Origin: a virus
Strand: one strand, 5' to 3'
Length of the DNA stretch: 64,000 nucleotides
IMG/VR virus record: IMGVR_UViG_3300012178_000001
Coordinates: 1-64,000 of that record
Under the pieces are notes generated by a model. The model worked only from the letters and a program-made list of their open reading frames with translations. It did no database searches and was not told where the DNA came from. The position numbers and the translations under genes are program-made. Of this stretch, positions 54,112-62,847 are shown piece after piece. Numbering within the stretch: position 1 is the stretch's first letter; each line of letters starts with the position of its first letter.

Positions 54112-54579
54112 ATGTTATTTGACATTAATTGTATGTCTGACTTTATGACTATAAAGGTAGACAATATGAAAGTTGCTACATTTATATGCCTTAAATTAGG
54201 TTATGGAAAATATGAATTCATATTAGAGGATGATGAAGGTAATGAGGATGCATACATCATACCAATGTTTATATTTTCAGATATAGATGATATAGATAAA
54301 TGGGTGAGTGAAAAATTTGATATTGATACTGTGGAGGAGTTGATAAAGGATGTTATTATTAACCATAAGGATGAATTGATAAAAAGCTTAAGACGAATAG
54401 TGTATGGTAAATTAGCAGATCGAAAGTCGTTCAACAAGGGATTAGAGTTAATAGAAGGTAAAGAAAAAGAGTTAGAATGGATTAATCATTGGAATGATAC
54501 TAGAAGAACTAGTTTAAATGATATTAATAGTTTTGCATTAGATTATGCAAACATGTTAGAAAAAGAAGGAGATGAGTAA
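54112..54579 (+). CDS. Unknown 155-aa protein
   Basis: ATG 54112, 8 nt after GAGGAG (a GTG at 54103 abuts the SD). Acidic, mixed structure. No motif recognised. Confidence 0.55.
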   Translation: MLFDINCMSDFMTIKVDNMKVATFICLKLGYGKYEFILEDDEGNEDAYIIPMFIFSDIDDIDKWVSEKFDIDTVEELIKDVIINHKDELIKSLRRIVYGKLADRKSFNKGLELIEGKEKELEWINHWNDTRRTSLNDINSFALDYANMLEKEGDE

Positions 54580-54580
54580 T

Positions 54581-55588
54581 ATGTTAAATAAGAATAGTAG
54601 AAGATTTTTGGTTTCGTTGGTACTTGTATCTGTTGCATTATTGGTATTTAATTTAGGGATAGCGTTTGCTAATGAGGATGTGCATGATTATATTAAAGTT
54701 TTACAACCAGGGGAATATTATACAAATACTGATGAAATGATTGAGGTGTTAGGACAACCAGATAATATAAAAACAACTGAGGAGACTGACAGTTACATTT
54801 TAAAACGGTATTATTATGATGAAATGATTATAATTGATACTGTTAATGATATGCCTTATACAATGGAAATATGGAATGATACTGAAATTGAGGGTTTTAG
54901 TAAGAATGTGGGAACATTTTATGATATTATGAATCAAAAAGGAATGCCTAATAACAGTAACAATGATGGGGAGATGTCAAATATAATTTATGACTCTGAG
55001 AATTATAACTATTTAAGGTATAAATTGATATCTACTGGTGTGTCACTTAATTCTGAGGTGTCTATATTTACTATTGAGGTTTCTCCGTTATTTAATCTTG
55101 TAGAGGAATTAAAACAAGAGAAAATAAAAGAGAGAGAATTAAACACTAGTGATGAAACAACTACAGACACAGCTAATAATACATCTAACACTAATGATAT
55201 TACCACCAATGATATTGAGACTATGTCTGGTGATGTCTACACTTTAGATAATTCTACTTCAATGTACAGGGAATATGAGATGATTTTTCCTAATACAACA
55301 GGCTCATTATATGAAGATGAACCTATCTACTTAAATAAAATCATCATGACTAATTATGGTGATAGACAGAATGATACATTAACTATAAATAATAGAAGTG
55401 ATACAGTTACGTATAATAACTTCACTATGACTTATTTATTTTATGACACTTATGGATATCCATTAGATTATGTGTCATATAATATAGGTGAGTTGAAACC
55501 TAACAGTTCAGTAGACATTATGTTTGAATTATATGGTAATATTTCACGTGGAGAATTATATGAATATGACTATGACAGTAAGGAGTAA
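54581..55588 (+). CDS. Secreted protein with signal peptide
   Basis: 335 aa from ATG 54581 (9 nt after GAAGGAG; the ATG at 54572 lies in the SD). N-terminus NKNSRRFLVSLVLVS, then VALLVFNLGIAFA|NE is a classic signal peptide. Residues about 35-60 (GEYYTNTDEMIEVLGQPDNI) recall SmpA/BamE-type small domains; a Thr/Asn-rich linker near 190-225 leads to a beta-sandwich-like C-terminus (IILNK-type strands, LTINNRSDTVTYNNFTMTYL). Exported phage proteins are uncommon; may act at the cell surface against other phages or the wall. Confidence 0.65.
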   Translation: MLNKNSRRFLVSLVLVSVALLVFNLGIAFANEDVHDYIKVLQPGEYYTNTDEMIEVLGQPDNIKTTEETDSYILKRYYYDEMIIIDTVNDMPYTMEIWNDTEIEGFSKNVGTFYDIMNQKGMPNNSNNDGEMSNIIYDSENYNYLRYKLISTGVSLNSEVSIFTIEVSPLFNLVEELKQEKIKERELNTSDETTTDTANNTSNTNDITTNDIETMSGDVYTLDNSTSMYREYEMIFPNTTGSLYEDEPIYLNKIIMTNYGDRQNDTLTINNRSDTVTYNNFTMTYLFYDTYGYPLDYVSYNIGELKPNSSVDIMFELYGNISRGELYEYDYDSKE

Positions 55589-55593
55589 ATAAC

Positions 55594-55992
55594 GTGAATG
55601 TATTTGAAAGTTACCATACTATAGTTAACTGCGAGTGTGATGAGTACTTGAGACAACACAATTTTGAATTAAGTAAGAATGACTCACTGACGGATGTTAT
55701 TAGAGATGTATCGGATGCTATGGATTGTGGACTACCAATCTTAAGATATGAAGCATATGTTGCCACTAAGATAATAAATAGTGATGTTGATGACTATGAA
55801 GTTGTATTAGAAATAGTTCATCATGACTTATTTATATTAGTGCATATTAAAAAAGGTGAGTATGAATACTCAAGTGTTAAAGACCTTTCCAATATCCGAG
55901 ATGCTGATGGTAAGATTCATTTAGAAGAATTTAGAGAGTTATTAAATAATGAATTTGGGAAGTTTATAACCAACTCCACACTATTTGAATAA
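55594..55992 (+). CDS. Unknown 132-aa protein
   Basis: GTG start behind AAGGAG. Mixed alpha/beta, acidic. Last gene of the operon, followed by a strong terminator. Confidence 0.55.
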   Translation: MNVFESYHTIVNCECDEYLRQHNFELSKNDSLTDVIRDVSDAMDCGLPILRYEAYVATKIINSDVDDYEVVLEIVHHDLFILVHIKKGEYEYSSVKDLSNIRDADGKIHLEEFRELLNNEFGKFITNSTLFE

Positions 55993-55998
55993 TGGATG

Positions 55999-56033
55999 AA
56001 ATGAGGTGTGTTTATGTACACCTCATTTTTTTT
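55999..56033 (+). terminator. Terminator of the 51.6-56 kb operon
   Basis: AAATGAGGTGT (55999-56009) pairs with ACACCTCATTT (56018-56028), then T to 56033. Confidence 0.9.
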
Positions 56034-56049
56034 AGTCATGTTTAAAACA

Positions 56050-56066
56050 TATATTATAATCTTGGT
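56050..56066 (+). promoter_or_regulatory. Class B promoter for the beta-prime N-terminal gene
   Basis: TATATTATA-ATCT-TGGT, 34 nt before the small upstream ORF at 56100. Confidence 0.6.
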
Positions 56067-56099
56067 AATATTATGAAGTAGACAGAAAGGAGGCAATTA

Positions 56100-56186
56100 A
56101 TGGAGACTGATACTAGCTTCATAGTAAGTAAAAATTTTCTATCTTCCAAAGCTAATCATGTTAATTTGGTAATTTTAAAACAATAA
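56100..56186 (+). CDS. 28-aa leader-type ORF upstream of RNA polymerase gene
   Basis: ATG with a perfect SD (AAAGGAGG, 7 nt). It encodes a 28-residue peptide beginning METDTSFIVSK and ending VILKQ. It lies in the leader of the polymerase mRNA, 50 nt before that gene's start. Could be a regulatory leader peptide or a fossil. No homology claimed. Confidence 0.45.
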   Translation: METDTSFIVSKNFLSSKANHVNLVILKQ

Positions 56187-56236
56187 AATTAACATTTTAA
56201 TTAATGATTTAGTAGAAACGGAGGATGGTGTATTTA

Positions 56237-57607
56237 ATGAAGATAATTTTCAAAGATGTCAATAATTGGTTTGACCCTAAAATGGTAGTGACTAATCCTG
56301 AAGGAATAGACCAAAAGACAAAAAAATTTAAACCTGATGGCGTATTTTCAGAGAAGATATTTGGAAAGCTTGATGGTGACAACATGTCTTATACGTGTGA
56401 GTGTGGTGGACACAAAGGAGAATTCTATAAAGGTAAAGAATGTCCTATATGTAAGACAGAAGTACGTTTCACTGAACCAATGTTACAAAGAACGGGATGG
56501 ATTGACTTAGGTGATAAGTATATCATATCTCCACTGTTTTTTAAATTCATAGAGAAGTTATCTAGAAAAAAGACTTTAATAAATATGATTGATTTTGAAG
56601 CTGTTCTAGATGTAAATGGTAATATAGTTGCTAATGATGAGGATAAAGAAAAGAATCCTTATAGAAATATAGGTATGGATGAGTTTAGGCATAATTTTGA
56701 CGAGATCATTCAATATATCTATGAAAATGCAACTACCAAAGAGAAAGATAATCTTATGAGTTTGATAAATAATAATAGAGATAAGATATTTATAAATAAG
56801 ATACCCATCTATTCCATAACACTTAGACCTGCACTAATGATTAAAGATACACTAAAATTAGATGAGGTTAATAATTATTACAACTTAATAATAAGAAATA
56901 GCAACTTAATTAAAGCTGAAATTGATAATGATGTCATTAATATGCCATTATTATATACAATCCAGAATGAAGCTAATAAAGTATTTGACAAAGTACTTGA
57001 AAACATTAAGGGTAAAGACGGATTCATACGTAACAATATGATAGGAAGTAGAATTAACTTCTCATCACGTAATGTAATCACACCATTACCTAAAGGATAT
57101 AAATTAGATGAAGTAGTTTTACCTTATCTAACATTTTTAGAGTTATATAAATTCCATATAATAAACATTATAAGTAGAGTTAAGAAGATAACTATTGTGC
57201 AAGCCACAAATATTTGGTATCAAGCAACTACAAATTTTAGTAACGAAATTTATGATATCATGATGGACATCATAAATAAGACTAATAAAGGTTGTAAGAT
57301 TCTACTTAACAGAAACCCAACTATTGCTATCGGAAGTATATTATGCTTAAATATAGCAGGAGTTAAGAAAGATTACACAGATCTGACATTGGGTGTAAAT
57401 AATGTAATTCTAAGTCCCTTAAATGGTGATTATGATGGTGATACATTGAATATAGTTCCTATATTTGATGATGAAATGAAGAAGGTATTTTCTAATGCTT
57501 TCTCACCTAAATCTTTAATGATTAGTAATAATAATGGTAAGTTCAATTATAAGCTTAATATTGAAAGAGATCAAGCACTAGGTATATATACATTTAATAA
57601 TGCTTAA
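56237..57607 (+). CDS. RNA polymerase beta-prime subunit, N-terminal fragment with catalytic Asp triad
   Basis: 456 aa from ATG 56237 (SD GGAGGATGG). Zinc-binding site CEC...CPIC (Cys54, 56, 69, 72). RINFSSRNVITPLPKGYKLD near 275 equals bacterial R(V/I)DYSGR.VI; LLNRNPTIAIGSI near 355 equals NRAPTLHR; LNGDYDGDTLN near 398 is the NADFDGD magnesium motif. It ends soon after, so the C-terminal functions lie in 50285-51523. Bacterial beta-prime is about 1,200 aa; the two phage parts total about 870. Confidence 0.93.
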   Translation: MKIIFKDVNNWFDPKMVVTNPEGIDQKTKKFKPDGVFSEKIFGKLDGDNMSYTCECGGHKGEFYKGKECPICKTEVRFTEPMLQRTGWIDLGDKYIISPLFFKFIEKLSRKKTLINMIDFEAVLDVNGNIVANDEDKEKNPYRNIGMDEFRHNFDEIIQYIYENATTKEKDNLMSLINNNRDKIFINKIPIYSITLRPALMIKDTLKLDEVNNYYNLIIRNSNLIKAEIDNDVINMPLLYTIQNEANKVFDKVLENIKGKDGFIRNNMIGSRINFSSRNVITPLPKGYKLDEVVLPYLTFLELYKFHIINIISRVKKITIVQATNIWYQATTNFSNEIYDIMMDIINKTNKGCKILLNRNPTIAIGSILCLNIAGVKKDYTDLTLGVNNVILSPLNGDYDGDTLNIVPIFDDEMKKVFSNAFSPKSLMISNNNGKFNYKLNIERDQALGIYTFNNA

Positions 57608-57617
57608 GTTTTAAGTA

Positions 57618-57634
57618 TATATTATACTATTGGT
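57618..57634 (+). promoter_or_regulatory. Class B promoter for the 107-aa gene
   Basis: TATATTATA-CTAT-TGGT, 35 nt before ATG 57669. Confidence 0.6.
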
Positions 57635-57668
57635 TGTTATATTATTTAAAATAAGAGAGGACGGTAAG

Positions 57669-57992
57669 ATGAAAGAAAGTGAAATCAGGGAAAAAATACA
57701 AAAAGTTTTGTTAAAGCTAAAAGATGTGGTAGACATAGACTATACAGGTGACGTAGATGACTATGTTCTAGAGAGTTACGAACTATCTAAAGATGAATTT
57801 ATCCATTCAATACCTCCTAAGTTTAAAGATAACTTCGAGGATAAATCTCATATGGTGTACACTGGATATGGAGATTTAGGTGGCGAAGAAGTTATAATCA
57901 ATACAGTCATGGATAAAGATGAATATAAATGTATAGTCATTCAAGACAGTGAATCTGGTAAACCATTGCAGTATATTGACGGCATAAATTAG
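57669..57992 (+). CDS. Unknown 107-aa acidic protein
   Basis: ATG 57669 after GAGAGGACGG; longer in-frame starts upstream overlap the promoter. Acidic, mixed (VVDIDYTGDVDDYVLESYEL). No motif. Confidence 0.55.
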   Translation: MKESEIREKIQKVLLKLKDVVDIDYTGDVDDYVLESYELSKDEFIHSIPPKFKDNFEDKSHMVYTGYGDLGGEEVIINTVMDKDEYKCIVIQDSESGKPLQYIDGIN

Positions 57993-58018
57993 AGTATATA
58001 TGAAGAAGAGGTCATAAT

Positions 58019-58168
58019 ATGGGTGAGAATAAAAACAAAAATTTAGATAGTGAGAAGATAGGCAACGCTTTAGGAAAAGCGAGTAAAATACTAGGGAATC
58101 TAGGTAAATTTTTATCTACAACCTCAGACATACTAAAAGAAAAAGATAAGATTGATAAAATTAGCTAA
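58019..58168 (+). CDS. Small amphipathic 49-aa protein
   Basis: ATG 58019 with SD AAGAGG. Lys- and Gly-rich with an amphipathic stretch (GNALGKASKILGNLGKFLS). It ends before a terminator. Function unknown; membrane or nucleic-acid contact is conceivable. Confidence 0.6.
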   Translation: MGENKNKNLDSEKIGNALGKASKILGNLGKFLSTTSDILKEKDKIDKIS

Positions 58169-58182
58169 TTTTATAAATTAAT

Positions 58183-58214
58183 AAGAAAACCTTAGCGGGT
58201 TTTCTTTTTTTTTT
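58183..58214 (+). terminator. Terminator
   Basis: AAGAAAACC pairs with GGTTTTCTT, loop TTAGCG, then a long T-run. Confidence 0.9.
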
Positions 58215-58221
58215 ATTATGA

Positions 58222-58233
58222 AACATGTTATTA
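58222..58233 (+). promoter_or_regulatory. Class A promoter for the 414-aa structural gene
   Basis: AACA-TGTTAT-TA then AT, 34 nt before the ATG, immediately after a terminator. Confidence 0.7.
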
Positions 58234-58266
58234 ATATTACAGTATATAGAAAGGTGGTTTATATAA

Positions 58267-59511
58267 ATGAAACGTGACAATTATATTGCAAGGGCACAAG
58301 CGACTACATCAGTATCATCTATAATGGGTAATGTAAGCTATGTAGCAAAGAAATACATACTAAGTAAATTCCCTAAGAATTACTTTAATGAGATTACTAT
58401 TGCTAATGGACTTATATCATCTGATTTAAGAGAGACTGATGAAGATGTAAAGAAGAAACCTAATCCTAAATTATCTATAAATCCTATATTTATTCCTGAT
58501 GAGAATGATACATTCGGAGGTTCCTTACCAGAATGGTACAATAGTGGGGAAAGTTTTATAATGAGAGATACACTTAATAACTATCATCCAGTACTTTATA
58601 ATGATACTGATGAGATTTATATATGGACTGTACCTAATAAGTTAAAGTTAAATTTTGATATAAAGATTAAACTAAATACATCAATGCAAAAGATTGATTT
58701 ACTTCACTACTTAAGACGTATATTCTTAAATAATAAGCATATGTATATTAACGATGTCACACTTAAAGCTGAAGTTCCTAAAGAGTTTATAGCAAATGTT
58801 GCAGACCTAAAAGGACTAGACTTAACAGTTGAGGATGATATAATTGAGTTGTATAATTATTTACAAAAATTTTCTAATGGATATATCACAAGACAGATGA
58901 ATTTATCATCAGGTTTACCAACATATCAGTATAGGTTTATATCCAATATACTAATGAAGGTTGAAGAGCCTCCTAGTGGAGAGACTGAACGTGTGAGTAT
59001 GACTGAAGGCGAAAGTGAGGTTCAGACTACATTTTCGTTTGAGTTATGGATTCCAACTAATTATATTATAGAAAGCAAGGACCCACTCTCAGAGAGTGAT
59101 GGTTTTGATGATATCCTGAACAATGATAGTTACATCAGTTACTCATTCAAAACAAAGCCTGTTAGAACAATTGACGATAAAGTTGAACTATTTTGGCAAG
59201 CTTTTGTTACTGATATTGATACTGCAGAAGATATAATTGGCTTATCCCCTATAATCTCTACTAATAATAAGGAGATTATTGCACATATGATAAGTAACGA
59301 AGTATTAATTACGGACTATTATGATATAGATGTATATAGAGATGGGGAGCAACTAGAGGAAGATGTTGACTACTCATTCGACTGGAATTTACTAGAACTA
59401 TCTACATTTAATCCATTCCAGAACTATACACATCATGTAGGTTTATATGGGGATCTTAAAAAGATAAAAGATTATTATGATGAAAATATTAAAGAAGAAA
59501 AATTACTATAA
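58267..59511 (+). CDS. Virion structural protein
   Basis: 414 aa, SD GAAAGGTGG. Beta-rich with mixed segments (IYIWTVPNKLKLNFDIKIKL, then FSFELWIPTNYIIES and DIDVYRDGEQLEEDVDY), as in tail or baseplate proteins. Single gene between terminators under a strong class A promoter. Family not recognised. Confidence 0.5.
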   Translation: MKRDNYIARAQATTSVSSIMGNVSYVAKKYILSKFPKNYFNEITIANGLISSDLRETDEDVKKKPNPKLSINPIFIPDENDTFGGSLPEWYNSGESFIMRDTLNNYHPVLYNDTDEIYIWTVPNKLKLNFDIKIKLNTSMQKIDLLHYLRRIFLNNKHMYINDVTLKAEVPKEFIANVADLKGLDLTVEDDIIELYNYLQKFSNGYITRQMNLSSGLPTYQYRFISNILMKVEEPPSGETERVSMTEGESEVQTTFSFELWIPTNYIIESKDPLSESDGFDDILNNDSYISYSFKTKPVRTIDDKVELFWQAFVTDIDTAEDIIGLSPIISTNNKEIIAHMISNEVLITDYYDIDVYRDGEQLEEDVDYSFDWNLLELSTFNPFQNYTHHVGLYGDLKKIKDYYDENIKEEKLL

Positions 59512-59517
59512 TAAAAA

Positions 59518-59545
59518 GAGATAACTATCCTATGATAGTTATCTC
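59518..59545. terminator. Bidirectional terminator
   Basis: GAGATAACTATC pairs with GATAGTTATCTC, loop CTAT, between convergent genes. Confidence 0.85.
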
Positions 59546-59553
59546 ATTATTAT

Positions 59554-61332
59554 TTACTTCTTATAGTTTTCTAACTTTACCATTATGTCGCTTAATTCAT
59601 CATCAGTTAGTTCTAAATTAAACTCATTCTTAAACCAAGTTATTAATTCATTAGGTTCATCATATTTTGAAGACTTAAGAAGTCTATTAAATTCTTTTCT
59701 ATCAATACCAGAACCTGGGCAAGTTTTATATGAGTGGTCTCTATGGAATATATAACCTATTCTAAATGAATCCATCATATAATTCATGAAATCAAATAAA
59801 GACTCTCTTTGACCATTAGTAAATTCATCATTACCTTTATCGAAGTTACCAATCATTTCTATGGCAAATCCTAAGTAGTTTCTACCACTAACGGATACTG
59901 GAGATTTATTAAAGCTTCTACCCATAACCCATTTTCCATCAGGTGCTAGAGTTAAATGTTGACCTATATCTGCCCAACCATTAGTATTTACATGGTAGTT
60001 TTTCATACCCTTTTGTAATGATTGATGATTATGACCATTAAAGTCATCAAAATTAGGTATAAATGTATGATGGATTTGTAATTCTTTAGGTTTCCTAGTC
60101 CAGTTAAATTCAATACAGTAATCAATTAATTCTTCAGTAGTCATTACTCTGAATTCTTCTTCAATATCATCAACTAATTTAATATAGTAAGCATATACCC
60201 AGCGTTTACTACCTATCTTATACCATTTGCCAGTATTATCAGTCTCTATAATATTCACGATGTCACCACTATCTATTCTATCTGCAACATCATAATTAGT
60301 GCTTGGACCATATCTAACTCTTAATACAGTCGCTCTATGAACTCTACCTTGTTTAGTTTCATACTTAGTTTCATCTTTAATTAATTTACCGAATATATCT
60401 TTACCTGAGAAATAGTGTTCCTTCCCCTTAACTTTATACCATCCATCTATCTGACCGTCAACTTCAATTATATCACCTTTGTGGTATAAATCAACTTTAG
60501 GATAGTCAAGTCCTGCAAATCTACGTACATTAAGGTATTTAGCAGTTATTTCTACCTTAGCATCAATCTTCTCTAAATTACTCTTATCTTTCTCCACTAC
60601 AATTTCATAATCCTTACCATAGATTAATAATGCATTAGCAATACGTCTTTCATCCCCACCAGCTATAAAGTTAACAACCTCATCACCTAATTGCATAGTA
60701 GAACTTCCACCACCATCAGCATTGATTGCTCTATCTGCACCTAGTTCTAACATTACTTCAGCACTTTGTTCAGCAGTTAATCCATTGTCATCAGAGTTTC
60801 TACCTTCCGCCACAACCATTAATAGTTCTCCTGAAGGCTTTTGACCTAGTAAAGTTCTAGGATGTTTTTGATTACTGTGGTCAAAGTATTCATCTCCACG
60901 GATATCTAGTTTACCGTCTAATACTAATGTGTATGATAATGAAACTCCCCACATTGCTTTACCTTTATATTTCTTATCAAACTCATCTTGAGAAACTAAT
61001 TCCTCAATAATTAATTTACCATCCATATAGATTGCTTCATAAAATCCTTTACCTACACTATCTACACGACTCTGAGTAAATCCATGATCTACATACTCTA
61101 AACCTACTGCATCAACTTCTTCTGAATATGAGAAGAACTGAAGGTTAGTACCCCCTATTTTATCAAATCCTTGCTTTTCAAACCAATTATGATTGATATC
61201 TGTTAGTTTTTCTCTGTGACCTCTATCATCAGCACATACAGTTGCAACTAAATTTTCATTAGTTTTAAATTCTAAAACGTGAATATCAGTTCCAAACCTT
61301 CTAATAGTTTTATATAGAACTTTGTTTTCCAT
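59554..61332 (-). CDS. Modular endolysin: NAGPA-like domain, two SH3b domains, amidase_2
   Basis: 592 aa, SD GGGAGG. Residues about 95-245 match phosphodiester glycosidase (NAGPA-type) domains: RTLLGQKPSGELLMVVAEGR, GLTAEQSAEVM, AINADGGGSSTM, ANALLIYG. Two SH3-like domains follow (about 265-335 LNVRRFAG..., about 340-400 LRVRYGPS...). The C-terminal 180 residues are an N-acetylmuramoyl-L-alanine amidase (ELQIHHTFIP, FHRDHSYKTCPG) with His/His/Cys zinc ligands. The amidase cuts the peptide from MurNAc. Coupling to a NAGPA-like domain is unusual and may target teichoic or capsular phosphodiesters. Follows a holin-like gene. Confidence 0.9.
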   Translation of the reverse strand: MENKVLYKTIRRFGTDIHVLEFKTNENLVATVCADDRGHREKLTDINHNWFEKQGFDKIGGTNLQFFSYSEEVDAVGLEYVDHGFTQSRVDSVGKGFYEAIYMDGKLIIEELVSQDEFDKKYKGKAMWGVSLSYTLVLDGKLDIRGDEYFDHSNQKHPRTLLGQKPSGELLMVVAEGRNSDDNGLTAEQSAEVMLELGADRAINADGGGSSTMQLGDEVVNFIAGGDERRIANALLIYGKDYEIVVEKDKSNLEKIDAKVEITAKYLNVRRFAGLDYPKVDLYHKGDIIEVDGQIDGWYKVKGKEHYFSGKDIFGKLIKDETKYETKQGRVHRATVLRVRYGPSTNYDVADRIDSGDIVNIIETDNTGKWYKIGSKRWVYAYYIKLVDDIEEEFRVMTTEELIDYCIEFNWTRKPKELQIHHTFIPNFDDFNGHNHQSLQKGMKNYHVNTNGWADIGQHLTLAPDGKWVMGRSFNKSPVSVSGRNYLGFAIEMIGNFDKGNDEFTNGQRESLFDFMNYMMDSFRIGYIFHRDHSYKTCPGSGIDRKEFNRLLKSSKYDEPNELITWFKNEFNLELTDDELSDIMVKLENYKK

Positions 61333-61344
61333 TTATATCCTCCC

Positions 61345-61629
61345 TTATCCTACTATGTCATTATTATTATCATCATTATAGTTATCTCTTTCTCCATCAT
61401 TTGAATTTTTCTTGATATCAATGAACTTACTAACTCCATTAATGCCAAAGTGTCCAGCTAATATGACCATGACAGGTTGCTTAAGCAATTCTATCAATGA
61501 TAATCTATCTGGACTAATGTGAGATGTGAACGATACTATTATTAAACCTAAATATACAACCGCAAATATAAAACTTAAGAACTCACTAATAGTGAACCCT
61601 TTCTCATCATTAAAAAATGTTTTGAACAT
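61345..61629 (-). CDS. Holin-like membrane protein
   Basis: 94 aa, SD AAGGAGGATG. Hydrophobic segments ISEFLSFIFAVVYLGLIIV and LKQPVMVILAGHFG, then a highly polar Asp/Asn tail. The gene lies 12 nt before the endolysin in the same operon, the usual holin place. Class A promoter 34 nt upstream. Holin identity rests on context and layout. Confidence 0.65.
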   Translation of the reverse strand: MFKTFFNDEKGFTISEFLSFIFAVVYLGLIIVSFTSHISPDRLSLIELLKQPVMVILAGHFGINGVSKFIDIKKNSNDGERDNYNDDNNNDIVG

Positions 61630-61662
61630 TTTGAATCATCCTCCTTATATTATCCTAATTAT

Positions 61663-61674
61663 TAATAAATTGTT
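61663..61674 (-). promoter_or_regulatory. Class A promoter for the lysis cassette
   Basis: Minus strand AACA-ATTTAT-TA then AT; divergent from the plus-strand site at 61699. Confidence 0.7.
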
Positions 61675-61698
61675 ATAGACTAGTTAGCATAACCCATA

Positions 61699-61710
61699 AA
61701 CATTTTATTA
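61699..61710 (+). promoter_or_regulatory. Class A promoter for the 345-aa membrane protein
   Basis: AACA-TTTTAT-TA, 59 nt before the ATG. Confidence 0.55.
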
Positions 61711-61768
61711 AGTATATAGTGAGTATATATTTAAATTAATTAAATTATAGAAGGAGATATATGATAAT

Positions 61769-62806
61769 ATGATTGGTAGATTGAAAGATACATTAAAGTC
61801 ACAAAAACATATTCTTTATATTCTCTTATTTGCAGGTTTAGCTTTATTAATTCTGCTTACATCATTTGTATATGTATATAATACAATATATGAAAATGAG
61901 ACAGCAAGAAAAAATGAGGACATACAAAATATAGAGGAAGTATATAAGTGGAACTTTATTCGTTCCCTAATAACTAGTACAAGAGATACCGCTAAATTAA
62001 ACTCAGAGAAAATCAGAGGTGAGATTGAGCATGAATTGAGATTACAATATGATGGAGAAATGGACCAATTGAAATACGATATTGATAATCTAACTTCTAG
62101 TTCAAGGTTCTCTAAAATACTTAATAATTCGATAGATGGAGAATATATAGTAGTTCAGAATGATAATAATGACCCATCGATAGGAGTTATAAAGTATGGA
62201 ATCTATAGTGATAAGAGTGAAAATTACTCTATTGAAGAAGGGGAAAAACGCTCTTGGGCTAATGAAATAGATTCTCATGCAAATAAGAAACTAGCAGAAC
62301 AAGCAATTGAAACATTTAAAAATATAGAAAATAGTAGTACTAAACTAATTTTCTGGGAATATCTAGAGTCAAGGGATGAAGATCATATAATGATAGAAAA
62401 TATGTCTGAGAGAGAACTTAAGAGGGTATTCCTAGAGGAAGGTCTATATGGTCTGCAAACATACGAGTTCTTAAGTTTTTCATTTATTGATGATAATGGA
62501 ACAGATGTATTCGGTAAATTTGATGTAGGTAATTTAGGAGTCCGAAATGACAACTATAAAATTATTGTAATTCAAGGCTTTAATATTGTTGACTTGATAA
62601 GAACTAAGTATAAAGATCAACTCAAAGAATTTGATTATATGAAACAATTAAGAATTAAAGAGTATAATAATAAGGTAGCTACAAGTAGAATATTATTAAC
62701 GCTTATGACACTAATAGCATCTATATTCTTTATATCCATTGTTAATATATATAATGGAATAATAACTGGAATGGATATTACAGATGAGAAGAATAATATC
62801 AACTGA
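61769..62806 (+). CDS. Two-pass membrane protein with large extracytoplasmic domain
   Basis: 345 aa, SD GAAGGAGA. Membrane segments at about 15-37 (HILYILLFAGLALLILL) and 310-332 (ILLTLMTLIASIFFIS) enclose about 270 residues that should lie outside the membrane. This is the topology of bacterial sensor receptors, but no kinase or cyclase output follows; only about 12 residues remain. Possible roles: superinfection exclusion, wall sensing, or lysis timing beside the holin-endolysin operon. Confidence 0.55.
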   Translation: MIGRLKDTLKSQKHILYILLFAGLALLILLTSFVYVYNTIYENETARKNEDIQNIEEVYKWNFIRSLITSTRDTAKLNSEKIRGEIEHELRLQYDGEMDQLKYDIDNLTSSSRFSKILNNSIDGEYIVVQNDNNDPSIGVIKYGIYSDKSENYSIEEGEKRSWANEIDSHANKKLAEQAIETFKNIENSSTKLIFWEYLESRDEDHIMIENMSERELKRVFLEEGLYGLQTYEFLSFSFIDDNGTDVFGKFDVGNLGVRNDNYKIIVIQGFNIVDLIRTKYKDQLKEFDYMKQLRIKEYNNKVATSRILLTLMTLIASIFFISIVNIYNGIITGMDITDEKNNIN

Positions 62807-62847
62807 AAGTTTATAGACCCTCAGCTAAAAGAGAAGGGAGCATAATA

